Source of the DNA: Saccharothrix sp.
GTDB lineage: Bacteria; Actinomycetota; Actinomycetes; Mycobacteriales; Pseudonocardiaceae
Direction of reading: 5' to 3'
Assembly: GCF_031180885.1 (NCBI RefSeq)
Contig: NZ_JAPSLK010000015.1
Coordinates: 104,954 to 168,953, forward strand
Length of the DNA: 64,000 nucleotides
The notes beneath the pieces are model-generated. The model was not told where the DNA came from. It saw nothing but the letters and a program-made list of their open reading frames with translations, and did no database searches. Every line of letters begins with the position of its first letter. The first letter of the stretch is position 1. The position numbers were made by a program, and so were the translations under genes. Positions 43,825 through 50,880 of this stretch are shown piece by piece.

Positions 43825-43908
43825 CGTGATCAGGCCCGCATGATCAGCCTGCGTTATCAAGCCCGCGTGATCAATCCTTCGTGATCAAGCCCGCGTGATT
43901 CAGGCCTG
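43825..43908. repeat. 14-bp tandem repeat, six units containing TGATCA
   Basis: Units related to CGTGATCAAGCCCG start at 43825, 43839, 43852, 43866, 43880 and 43894. Four hold the palindrome TGATCA, one has TTATCA and one TGATTCA. The last unit overlaps the stop codon of the thioredoxin gene. Confidence 0.85.
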
Positions 43909-44262
43909 CTGCTCGGCGACCTGCTTGCGAACCTCGTCCATGTCGACCTTGCGCGCCTGGTCGATCAGGTCCTCCAGCGCCGCCTCGGGCAGGGCGCCCG
44001 GCTGCGCGTAGAGCACGACGCCGTCGCGCACGATCATCAGGGTCGGGATCGAGCGGATCTGGAAGGCCGCCGCCAGTTGCTGCTGGTCCTCGGTGTCCAC
44101 CTTGCCGAACACGATGTCCTGGTGCTTCTCGGCCGACCGCTCGAACACCGGCGCGAACTGCTTGCACGGACCGCACCAGTCCGCCCAGAAGTCCACGAGG
44201 ACCAGGTCGGAACCGCCGACCACCTCGTCGAAGTTGTCCGTGGTCAGCTCCACCGTCGCCAT
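43900..44262 (-). CDS. thioredoxin
   Basis: The protein has 120 aa with the redox site WCGPC (Cys30, Cys33) in VLVDFWADWCGPCKQFAP, the cis-Pro in IRSIPTLMIV and the conserved Asp in LVDF. It reduces protein disulfides in the cytoplasm. The C-terminus has an extra helix (ALEDLIDQARKVDMDEVRKQV) of about 12 residues beyond E. coli-type TrxA, as in several actinobacterial thioredoxins. A good AGGAG lies 6 nt before the ATG. It is a single gene, and its 3' end runs into the 14-bp repeat array. Confidence 0.93.
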   Translation of the reverse strand: MATVELTTDNFDEVVGGSDLVLVDFWADWCGPCKQFAPVFERSAEKHQDIVFGKVDTEDQQQLAAAFQIRSIPTLMIVRDGVVLYAQPGALPEAALEDLIDQARKVDMDEVRKQVAEQQA

Positions 44263-44410
44263 GGGTACTCCTCGCCTCGACTGGGGTTTCGCCCCCGGTT
44301 ACCCGGGTCAACGCGCGCGCGAACCCTCCGATTCCCTTCAACCATGTTGTAGGCGTCTCCACTCACTCCGTGCACCGGATCGACTACGCACAGTGTGCAC
44401 GTTGGCGGCG

Positions 44411-44503
44411 CGTGTCGGAGCGATGGTCGTCCGGGCCGCAGGGCAGGTGCTGGACAATCCGCGTGACGGGTGGACCCGGCAGTTCGTCGCGAAGGTGCTC
44501 TGA
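44411..44503 (+). pseudogene. remnant: C-terminal end of an amino-acid ABC transporter ATPase
   Basis: About 30 codons ending at a TGA read MVVRAAGQVLDNPRDGWTR, then QFVAKVL. This resembles the conserved C-terminus of GlnQ-type polar amino acid ABC ATPases (Q-V-L-D-N-P, then R-T-R-x-F-L-S-K-V-L). No ATPase motifs lie upstream in any frame, so only the tail remains. It stops 2 bp before the start of the aminotransferase fragment, as expected for consecutive genes of an ancestral operon. Confidence 0.5.
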
Positions 44504-44505
44504 TC

Positions 44506-44886
44506 ATGCGCATCCCGGCCGCGTACTCGGTGCAGTTCCAGGAGCCGGAGGGGTATCTGGACTTCACCCGGTTCGGGCCGCCTTCGCGTGCGGTGGTGGA
44601 GGAGTCGACGCGGTTGCTGGAGCGATCGACGCCGGCCGGTCCGTCCACTGTGGACGATTTGATGCGGGAGGAGGCGCGGGCGGAGGCGGCGGTGGCGAGG
44701 TTGTGCGGGGTGGGCGCGGAGCACGTGGTGCTGCTCCCCAACACCAGCACCGGCCTTTTCCAGACGGCCCTGGCCCTGTCCGAACGTGTCCGGCCAAACC
44801 CGCCTCAGCCGCAGGTGTGCAGACGGCACGCGGCCCGGCTCAAGCTCCCTCGGCCGCTGCCACCCCAGCCCTTGCCGCGCCCGTAG
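44506..44886 (+). pseudogene. truncated class V aminotransferase (N-terminal fragment)
   Basis: From the ATG at 44506 about 95 codons match the N-terminus of PLP-dependent class V aminotransferases related to the ergothioneine-type EgtE group: GYLDFTRFGPPSRAVVEE, ARAEAAVARLCGVGAEHVVLLPN and TSTGLFQTALAL. After about 44790 the sequence becomes Pro/Arg-rich and stops at 44886, without the PLP-lysine half (normal length about 370 aa). No continuation appears in other frames before the next gene. It is a deletion-truncated gene, and if translated would not be a functional aminotransferase. From 44887 to 45026 nothing else is seen. Confidence 0.6.
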
Positions 44887-45026
44887 AACCGGCCCAGCCG
44901 CCACCACACCACTGTGCCCGGCGTCACCCCCCCACCCCCTCCACAACCACCGCACCCACCACCCCAACCGGAATAGTGGCCCCCGACACGGCGTTGCCAG
45001 CGATCACACGACCACTGGAGCGATCA

Positions 45027-45452
45027 ATGAGCCTGTTGCCCGACCCGTCGACCCCACTGGGCGCGCGGGTGGCCCGTGACCTGTCCGAGCGCATGATCGG
45101 CTGGATCACCTCGGTCGACCGCACCGGCACCCCGCAGCCGGCCCCGGTGTGGTTCCTGTGGCACGAGGACCGCGTGCTGTTCTACTCCCAGCCCAGCGCC
45201 AAGCGGCTCGAGCGGATCAAGGCGAACCCGCGCGCCTCCTTCCACCTCAACGACGAAGGCCTCGCCCACCAGCTCACCCTCTTCACCGGAACGCTGGCCC
45301 AGGCCGACGACATCCCGCCCGCCCTGGAGCACCCGGAGTTCCTGAAGAAGTACGACCAGCTGGCCACGCAGAGCTTCGGCTCGACGAAGCGGTTCTCGGA
45401 CCTCTACTCCGTCCCCTTCCTCTTCACGCCGGAGAAGGCGCGGCTGCACTGA
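45027..45452 (+). CDS. PPOX-class F420-dependent protein (TIGR03667-like)
   Basis: The protein has 141 aa forming a split-barrel flavin/F420-binding fold: MIGWITSVDRTGTPQPAPVWFLWHEDRVLFYS, with the later LERIKANPRASFHLN, is the actinobacterial Rv3369-type pattern (described in outline). YSVPFLFTPEKARL ends the protein. The partner cofactor is F420 or FMN; the substrate is unknown. GGAG lies 8 nt before the ATG. Its last 29 bp overlap the end of the convergent PheS-like ligase gene. Confidence 0.85.
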   Translation: MSLLPDPSTPLGARVARDLSERMIGWITSVDRTGTPQPAPVWFLWHEDRVLFYSQPSAKRLERIKANPRASFHLNDEGLAHQLTLFTGTLAQADDIPPALEHPEFLKKYDQLATQSFGSTKRFSDLYSVPFLFTPEKARLH

Positions 45453-46473
45453 CCCGACCCTCGTGGACCGCGGCGTGCACGGCGTCGCGGGCCGCGTTGG
45501 CCTCCTCGTCGGTGAGCGTCCTCGTCAGGTGCCGCAACACCAAGCGCAGCAACACGTTCTTCTGCCCGGGCACCGCACCCAACCGCGCGACGGCCACCGG
45601 CGGCAGAGCGGACACCGGCGTCTCGCTCAGCACCGCGACCTCCTCCACCAGGTCACCCAGCACCGACCGCACCACGTCCCCGATGGTCTCCACGTCCTGC
45701 TCCGCCGACACCGCAACGGACACGTCCCGCGTGATCGGCGGGTGCTTGGACACCGGCCGGTACGGGTCAAGGGAAAGCATCTGGGACGCCACGCGCGGCT
45801 CGGTCGCGGACAGCAGGCGGATGTCCGGAACACCCTTGTGCAGCATCAACAACCGGTCCAACCCGAGCCCCATCGCCAAGCCGTGCGCGTCCGGCGGCAG
45901 CCACGCCCGGCGCAGCACGTGCCCCGCGGCCAGGCCGCACTCGCCGACCTCCAGCCACGAACCGTCGACCAGCACGTCGATCTGCCGGCCGGACGTGGTG
46001 TACGGGTGCTCGGCGGGCACGGTCCGGTATCGCATCCCTGGCAGGGCGGCCGTGATCACAGCCTCGATCAGCTCGTCCAACGAAGCCCTGTGCCGGGAAA
46101 TCCGCCACAGGTCGAGCTGGTGCGGCGTCCCCGAGTGGACGCGGTCGACGGTGTCGCGCCGGTACACCATCCCGACGCACGCCAGCAGCACGTCGTCCCA
46201 CTCCTCGGTGCCCAGCACGCGCAGGGCGGGCGGGATCATCGCGGACGTGTGGCTGCGCAGCATCCGGCCGGGTGTGGTGTAGCGGGTGTAACGGGCGTCA
46301 CGCGTGATGGCGTCGGGCGGGTAGCCGAGGTTCTCGTAGTTGTCCTCGACCGCCACCTCCGGGCTCTCCCGGATCAGGCGCACCTCGGGTCCGTCCAGCG
46401 CGGCGAGGATGCGGTCGAGCAGCAGTTGCATGGCGTGCGGCCCCTGGGCGGGGTCGGTGAGGTCGCGAGGCAT
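45424..46473 (-). CDS. srmL: PheS-like class II ligase fused to an FDX-ACB domain (SrmL type)
   Basis: The protein has 349 aa. Its core resembles the phenylalanyl-tRNA synthetase alpha catalytic domain: motif 2 VGMVYRRDTVDRVHSGTPHQ (100-119) and motif 3 AMGLGLDRLLML (200-211). Residues 245-340 are a ferredoxin-fold anticodon-binding domain of PheT type (RDVSVAVSAEQDVETIGDVV, ending TLTDEEANAARDAVHAA). The PheS N-terminal coiled coil is missing. This layout equals monomeric mitochondrial PheRS, but the gene stands alone, and I believe it belongs to the PheS-related group named SrmL, whose substrate is unknown. AAGGA lies 8 nt before ATG 46473. Confidence 0.78.
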   Translation of the reverse strand: MPRDLTDPAQGPHAMQLLLDRILAALDGPEVRLIRESPEVAVEDNYENLGYPPDAITRDARYTRYTTPGRMLRSHTSAMIPPALRVLGTEEWDDVLLACVGMVYRRDTVDRVHSGTPHQLDLWRISRHRASLDELIEAVITAALPGMRYRTVPAEHPYTTSGRQIDVLVDGSWLEVGECGLAAGHVLRRAWLPPDAHGLAMGLGLDRLLMLHKGVPDIRLLSATEPRVASQMLSLDPYRPVSKHPPITRDVSVAVSAEQDVETIGDVVRSVLGDLVEEVAVLSETPVSALPPVAVARLGAVPGQKNVLLRLVLRHLTRTLTDEEANAARDAVHAAVHEGRVSAAAPSPA

Positions 46474-46648
46474 CGCGGAGGTCCTTTGCGAAGTGGGCCG
46501 GCTGACGAGGGACACACCCCCTGGGCCGGTCCGCCACCTCGGGACCGCGTCAGCGCACGCCCCGGATGGCCGGGTCTCCCGGCCGGGGGCGGCTAAATCG
46601 ACGCGTCACGTTTTCGACCATAGCGCGCTCGTGCCGCATGATGCACGC

Positions 46649-47041
46649 ATGTTGTCGAGCAAGGGCGAGGACTTCCGCGCGTTCTGGACCGAACGCCACC
46701 TGAGCACGTTGACCACCGTGCGACCCGACGGGACGCCGCACGTGGTGCCGGTCGGCGTCACGCTCGATGTGGAATCGGCGACAGCACGGGTGATCGCCTC
46801 GCGCGGCTCGCATAAGGTGCGCCAGGTGCTCGCGGCGGGACCGGAAGGCGCGTTCGTCGCGGTGTGCCAAGTGGACGGTGCGCGGTGGTCGACGCTGGAG
46901 GGACGTGCGGTGGTCCGGCAGTCGCCCGAGGAGGTCGCGGACGCCGTGCAGCGCTACGCCCGCCGCTACCGGCAGCCCCGGCCCAACCCGGAGCGGGTCG
47001 TGATCGAGATCGCCGTCACCCGCGTCCTGGGCAACGTGTGA
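46649..47041 (+). CDS. PPOX-class F420-dependent oxidoreductase
   Basis: The protein has 130 aa of split-barrel fold: LSTLTTVRPDGTPHVVPVGVTLD, ASRGSHKVRQVLAAGPEGAFVAVCQVDG and WSTLEGRAVVRQSPEEVADAVQRYARRY are typical of the TIGR03618 group. It binds F420 or FMN in the cytoplasm. Its stop shares one base with the ATG of cobL, so it is co-transcribed with the cobalamin genes. Whether it acts in that pathway is unknown. The ATG lies 6 nt after CATGAT, a possible leaderless start. It is divergent from the PheS-like gene. Confidence 0.85.
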   Translation: MLSSKGEDFRAFWTERHLSTLTTVRPDGTPHVVPVGVTLDVESATARVIASRGSHKVRQVLAAGPEGAFVAVCQVDGARWSTLEGRAVVRQSPEEVADAVQRYARRYRQPRPNPERVVIEIAVTRVLGNV

Positions 47042-48186
47042 TGGTCACCGTCGTGGGCATCGGCGCCGACGGCTGGGACGGCCTGGCCCCGGCCGCGCGG
47101 GACGAGATCGCCGCCGCCGACGTCGTCATGGGCAGCACCCGCCAGCTCGACCTCGTCCCGGGCGCGTTCGAGCGGGTGGCCTGGCCGTCGCCGCTGGTGC
47201 CCGCGCTGCCCGGGTTGCTCGACGCCCACGCCGGCCGTCGGATCTGCGTGCTGGCCAGTGGCGACCCGATGTTCCACGGCATCGGCACCACCCTGGTCCG
47301 ACTGCTCGGACGGGAGGCGGTGCGGGTGGTGCCGCACCCGTCGTCGGTGTCGCTGGCGTGCGCGCGGCTGGGGTGGGCGCTGGACGCGGTGGACGTGGTG
47401 AGCCTGGTCGGCAAGCCGGTGTCGCTGCTGGTGCCGTTCCTGCACCCCGGGCGGCGGGTGCTGGTGCTGGGCGGGTCGCCGCCGGAAGTCGCCGCGCTGG
47501 CCGGTGACGCGCGGCTGACCGTGCTGGAGCAGTTGGGCGGACCGGGGGAGCGCATCCACCACGATTTGGCTGCGGCCGACCCGTTGCACGTCCTGGCCAT
47601 CGAGTGCGGGCCGGGCGGGTATTCGCTGGTCCCGGGCCTGCCGGACGACGCCTACGAGCACGACGGCCAGTTGACCAAGCGCGAGGTGCGGGCGGTGACG
47701 CTGGCCCTGCTCGGACCGCGTCCCGGTGAGCTGCTGTGGGACGTGGGCGCGGGGTCGGGCAGCATCGCCGTCGAGTGGTGCCGCACCCACCCGTCGTGCC
47801 GCGCGATCGCGGTGGAGCGCTCGCCCGAACGGGCCGCCCGGATCACCCGCAACGCGCTGACCCTGGGCGTTCCCGCTGTTCAGGTGGTGGAAGGGACGAG
47901 CCCGGCGGCGTTGGACCTGCCCGCGCCGGACGCCGTGTTCATCGGCGGCGGACTGACCGCTCCCGGTGTCGTGGAACGGTGTTGGGACGCCCTGAAGCCC
48001 GGCGGGCGGCTGGTCGCGAACGCCGTCACGCTGGAGTCCGAGGCCGTGCTCGCCCGGTGGCACGGCGAGTTGGGCGGTTCGCTCACCCGGCTGTCGGTCA
48101 GCCGGGACACCCGCGTCGGCGGCTTCACCGGCTGGCGCCCGCACATGCCCGTGACCACGTGGGCCGTGACGAAGGAGAACGCGTGA
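47041..48186 (+). CDS. cobL: precorrin-6Y C5,15-methyltransferase (decarboxylating), CbiE-CbiT fusion
   Basis: The protein has 381 aa. Residues 1-200 are the CbiE-type tetrapyrrole methyltransferase: VTVVGIGADGWDGLAP, then VLASGDPMFHGIGTTLVRLLG (GDP motif), PHPSSVSLACARLGW. Residues 210-381 are the CbiT SAM-methyltransferase: KREVRAVTLALLGPRPGELLWDVGAGSGSIAVEW (outline; SAM motif GAGSGS), then AVFIGGGLTAPGVVERCW. Together they methylate C5 and C15 and decarboxylate the C12 side chain. The ATG shares a base with the upstream stop, and the end overlaps cobM by 4 bp. Confidence 0.92.
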   Translation: MVTVVGIGADGWDGLAPAARDEIAAADVVMGSTRQLDLVPGAFERVAWPSPLVPALPGLLDAHAGRRICVLASGDPMFHGIGTTLVRLLGREAVRVVPHPSSVSLACARLGWALDAVDVVSLVGKPVSLLVPFLHPGRRVLVLGGSPPEVAALAGDARLTVLEQLGGPGERIHHDLAAADPLHVLAIECGPGGYSLVPGLPDDAYEHDGQLTKREVRAVTLALLGPRPGELLWDVGAGSGSIAVEWCRTHPSCRAIAVERSPERAARITRNALTLGVPAVQVVEGTSPAALDLPAPDAVFIGGGLTAPGVVERCWDALKPGGRLVANAVTLESEAVLARWHGELGGSLTRLSVSRDTRVGGFTGWRPHMPVTTWAVTKENA

Positions 48187-48926
48187 CCGTCCACTTCATC
48201 GGCGCCGGACCGGGCGCGGCGGACCTGCTGACGCTGCGGGCGGTGCGGCTGCTGGAGTCGTCCCCGGTGTGCCTGTACGCGGGCGCTCTGGTGCCGGTCG
48301 AGGTGCTGGCCCACTGCCCGCCGGGCGCACGTCTGGTGGACACCGCGAACCTCGACCTGGACCGGATCACCGCCGAACTGTCCGCCGCGCACGCCGCCGG
48401 GCACGACGTGGCGCGCCTGCACTCGGGCGACCCGTCGGTGTACTCGGCGATGGCCGAGCAGATGCGCCGTCTGGACGCCCTGGGCATCCCCTACGACGTC
48501 ACCCCCGGCGTGCCGGCTTTCGCGGCGGCGGCGGCCACCCTGAAGCGCGAACTCACCGTCCCCGGCGTCGGCCAGACCGTGATCCTCACCCGAACCGCCG
48601 CCCGCGCCACCCCCATGCCACCGGGCGAGGACCTGACCACCCTCGGCCAGTCCCGCGCCACTCTCGTGCTCCACCTGGCCGTGCAACGGATCGACGAGGT
48701 GGTGGCCGAGCTGCTCCCGTCCTACGGCCCCGAGTGTCCGGCTGCTGTGGTCGCGTACGCCAGCCGCTCGGACGAGGTCGTCCTGCGCGGCACGCTGTCC
48801 ACGATCGGTGAGTTGGTCCACGAGGCGGGGATCAAGCGGACCGCCGTGATCATCGTGGGTGACGTCCTGGGTGCGCGGGATTTCGTGGACAGTCACCTGT
48901 ATTCAGTCGACCGATGCCGCGGCTAG
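48183..48926 (+). CDS. cobM: precorrin-4 C11-methyltransferase
   Basis: The protein has 247 aa. VHFIGAGPGAADLLTLRAVRLL, VCLYAGALVPVEVLAHCP, ARLHSGDPSVYSAMAEQM (GDP motif) and VTPGVPAFAAAAATLKREL match the CobM/CbiF family. It transfers methyl from SAM to C11 of precorrin-4. The GTG overlaps the cobL stop (GTGA). Its TAG stop overlaps the TAG of convergent cbiD in the sequence CTAG, so the two genes end on shared bases. Confidence 0.93.
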   Translation: MTVHFIGAGPGAADLLTLRAVRLLESSPVCLYAGALVPVEVLAHCPPGARLVDTANLDLDRITAELSAAHAAGHDVARLHSGDPSVYSAMAEQMRRLDALGIPYDVTPGVPAFAAAAATLKRELTVPGVGQTVILTRTAARATPMPPGEDLTTLGQSRATLVLHLAVQRIDEVVAELLPSYGPECPAAVVAYASRSDEVVLRGTLSTIGELVHEAGIKRTAVIIVGDVLGARDFVDSHLYSVDRCRG

Positions 48927-49975
48927 GCGCGGCCCACGATGGTGCCCGCCCGGTCGATGACGATGACGTCGACCGCGACCGGCGCGCCTTTGAGGACGTT
49001 GTCGGCGGTGTGCTTGGCTTTGGCCGCGATCAGGTCGCCGAACGGGACGCCGGCCTCTTGGCACAGGTGCAGCGCGCCGAGGGCGGTGTTGGCGGTGCGG
49101 ACCTGTTCGGCGAGGGTGGGGTCGTCCACCAGGGAGGCCAGGAAGTCGTGGTTGACCTGCGAACGGCCCGAGTGCAGGTCGAGGTGGCCGTCCGCGAGCT
49201 TGGACAACTTCCCGATCCCGCCCGCGATCGTCAGCCGCGGCACGGGGTGGCGCTTGAGGTACTTCAACACCGCGCCGGCGAAGTCGCCCATGTCGAGCAG
49301 GGCGTCCTCGGGGAGGCCGTGGACGGCGGCGGCGACCTTCTCGGAGGTGCTGCCGGTGCACCCGGCGACGTGCGTGTAGCCGGCGGCGCGGGCCACGTCG
49401 ATGCCGCGGCGGATGCTGTCGATCCAGGCCGAGCACGAGTACGGGACGACGATGCCGGTGGTGCCCAGGATGGACAGTCCGCCGAGGATGCCCAGGCGGG
49501 GGTTCCAGGTCTTCTTGGCGAGTTCTTCGCCGTTCTCGACGGAGATTTCGACCTCGACGTCCCCGGTGCCGCCGTGCGCGCGGGCGACGCGTTCGACGTG
49601 TTCGCGCATCATCTGGCGGGGGACGGGGTTGATGGCGGGTTCGCCGACGGCCAGGGGGAGGCCGGGTTTGGTGATCGTGCCGACACCGGGTCCGGCCTTG
49701 AAGGTGACGCCCGTGCCGGGGACGCCGTGGCGGACGGTGGAGCGGATGAGCGCGCCGTGGGTGACGTCGGGGTCGTCGCCCGCGTCCTTGACGACGGCGG
49801 CGGTCGCGTGGTCGGCGGCGAGTTCTTCCTGGGCGAGGGCGAAGGCCGGGGTCTGGCCCTTGGGCAGCAGGATTTCCACCGGGTCGGGGAACTCGCCGGT
49901 GAGCAGCGCCGTGTAGGCGGCGGTGGTGGCCGCCGTGGCGCAGGCCCCGGTCGTCCACCCGTAGCGCAGGTTCAC
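48923..49975 (-). CDS. cbiD: cobalt-precorrin-5B C1-methyltransferase
   Basis: The protein has 350 aa. YGWTTGACATAATTAAYTALL is the N-terminal CbiD signature (cited as far as ATAATTAAY), followed by GPGVGTITKPGLPLAVGEPAINP, GILGGLSILGTTGIVVPYS and VAGCTGSTSEKVA. CbiD carries out C1 methylation in the anaerobic branch; here it sits among aerobic-type genes (cobG, cobN), where CobF would be expected. GTG 49975 follows CATCCT by 6 nt on the coding strand, so translation is probably leaderless. It is divergent from cobK, with about 20 bp between starts. Confidence 0.92.
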   Translation of the reverse strand: MNLRYGWTTGACATAATTAAYTALLTGEFPDPVEILLPKGQTPAFALAQEELAADHATAAVVKDAGDDPDVTHGALIRSTVRHGVPGTGVTFKAGPGVGTITKPGLPLAVGEPAINPVPRQMMREHVERVARAHGGTGDVEVEISVENGEELAKKTWNPRLGILGGLSILGTTGIVVPYSCSAWIDSIRRGIDVARAAGYTHVAGCTGSTSEKVAAAVHGLPEDALLDMGDFAGAVLKYLKRHPVPRLTIAGGIGKLSKLADGHLDLHSGRSQVNHDFLASLVDDPTLAEQVRTANTALGALHLCQEAGVPFGDLIAAKAKHTADNVLKGAPVAVDVIVIDRAGTIVGRA

Positions 49976-49980
49976 GTGGT

Positions 49981-49995
49981 CAGGATGCAACAGGC
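49981..49995. promoter_or_regulatory. compact divergent promoters of cbiD and cobK
   Basis: Only 20 bp separate the two start codons. On the minus strand CATCCT (49987-49982) ends 6 nt before the cbiD GTG. On the plus strand the overlapping CAGGAT (49981-49986) lies 9 nt before the cobK ATG. The two -10 elements therefore occupy almost the same base pairs. Confidence 0.4.
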
Positions 49996-50880
49996 ATGAA
50001 AACGGTGTTGGTCCTGGGTGGCACCAGCGAAGGCCGAGCCCTCGCCGAAGCACTGGTCGGGCAGCTCCCGGCCTCCGGTTCGGCTGCGGCGGGGCGGCGT
50101 GCAGCGTCTGGTTCGGGTGCGGAGGGGCGGCCTCCGGCCCCCGATTCCATTGTCCCACGGGGGTACGACATTGGCGGCGAAGCGCCCCCGGGGGTCATTC
50201 TGCCGGCTGGGTACGACGAATCCGGGCCGCTGCGGGTGGTGTCGTCGCTGGCTGGGCGGGTGAGTGAGCCTCGGTTGCCCGCCGGCGAGGTGCGGATCGG
50301 GGGCTTTGGCGGGGTCGAAGGGCTGGTCGAGTACCTGCATCGCGAGCGGGTGTCGGCGGTTGTGGATGCCACCCATCCGTTCGCCGAGGGGATCACGGCC
50401 AACGCCGCCGAAGCCTGTCGGGTGGCCGGGGTGCCGTTGGTGGTGTTGCGGCGGCCCGGGTGGGAAGCCGTCGAGGGGGACGACTGGACCTGGGTGGACT
50501 CGCTGGCGGAGGCCGCCGACGCGGTGGGGGAGCGGCGGGCGTTCATCACCACTGGGCGGCAAGGGTTGAAAGCGTTTCGGAGTGGGGTGGCGCGGACGGT
50601 GGATCCGCCCGAGCCACCAGTCCCCGGCGTCAAGATCCTTCTTGGTCGCGGACCGTATACAGTGGACAGTGAGCTGGCCCTGATGCGTGAACACCGCATA
50701 CGAGTGCTGGTCACCAAGGACAGCGGCGGACCGATGACGGCTGCGAAGCTCACCGCGGCCCGCCAACTGGGCATCCCGGTGATCGTTGTCCGGCGACCGG
50801 CCCTGCCCGACGGGGTCGAGGTGGTCGGGACGGTCGCCGAAGCCGTCGACTGGGTCAGCCGGGGTAGCGGCGCGGGGTGA
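49996..50880 (+). CDS. cobK: precorrin-6A reductase with a low-complexity insert
   Basis: The protein has 294 aa; the family is usually about 240-250. It begins VLVLGGTSEGRALAEALVG (Rossmann motif) and continues VVSSLAGRVSEPRLPAGEVRIGGFGG, VVDATHPFAEGITANA, TTGRQGLKAF and LVTKDSGGPMTAAKL. The enzyme reduces precorrin-6A with NADPH. Between residues 22 and 78 a Gly/Ala/Pro-rich stretch of about 55 residues separates ALVG from LRVVSSLAGRV, which are normally adjacent. It contains RPPAPDSIVPRGYDIGG, encoded by the same DNA repeat found in cobN. The frame is intact, so function is probably kept. The end overlaps convergent cobIJ by 26 bp. Confidence 0.9.
   Translation: MKTVLVLGGTSEGRALAEALVGQLPASGSAAAGRRAASGSGAEGRPPAPDSIVPRGYDIGGEAPPGVILPAGYDESGPLRVVSSLAGRVSEPRLPAGEVRIGGFGGVEGLVEYLHRERVSAVVDATHPFAEGITANAAEACRVAGVPLVVLRRPGWEAVEGDDWTWVDSLAEAADAVGERRAFITTGRQGLKAFRSGVARTVDPPEPPVPGVKILLGRGPYTVDSELALMREHRIRVLVTKDSGGPMTAAKLTAARQLGIPVIVVRRPALPDGVEVVGTVAEAVDWVSRGSGAG
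50128..50177 (+). repeat. in-frame dispersed repeat inside cobK
   Basis: This 50-bp segment matches 54551-54602 in cobN with few changes (identical blocks CGGCCTCCGGCCCCCG, TTCCATTGTCCCAC, GGGGT, GACATT, GGCGG). Both are read in the same frame, giving RPPAP-x-SIVP-x-G-x-DI. A shorter copy is at 43780-43816 on the minus strand. Confidence 0.85.

Noticed and set aside
44263..44410. tRNA or small RNA gene before the ABC ATPase remnant
   Set aside because: No cloverleaf with a T-loop TTCRA and matching acceptor stem can be formed. No promoter is visible.
46474..46648. T-box riboswitch before the PheS-like gene
   Set aside because: The leader contains AGGTGGCGGACC, reminiscent of a T-box, but two extra bases break the conserved TGGNACC and no specifier stem or terminator/antiterminator pair is evident.
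48923..50158. cbiD extended to a 411-codon gene
   Set aside because: The additional N-terminus is antisense to the repeat-bearing start of cobK and contains no CbiD sequence. GTG 49975 begins the conserved part.
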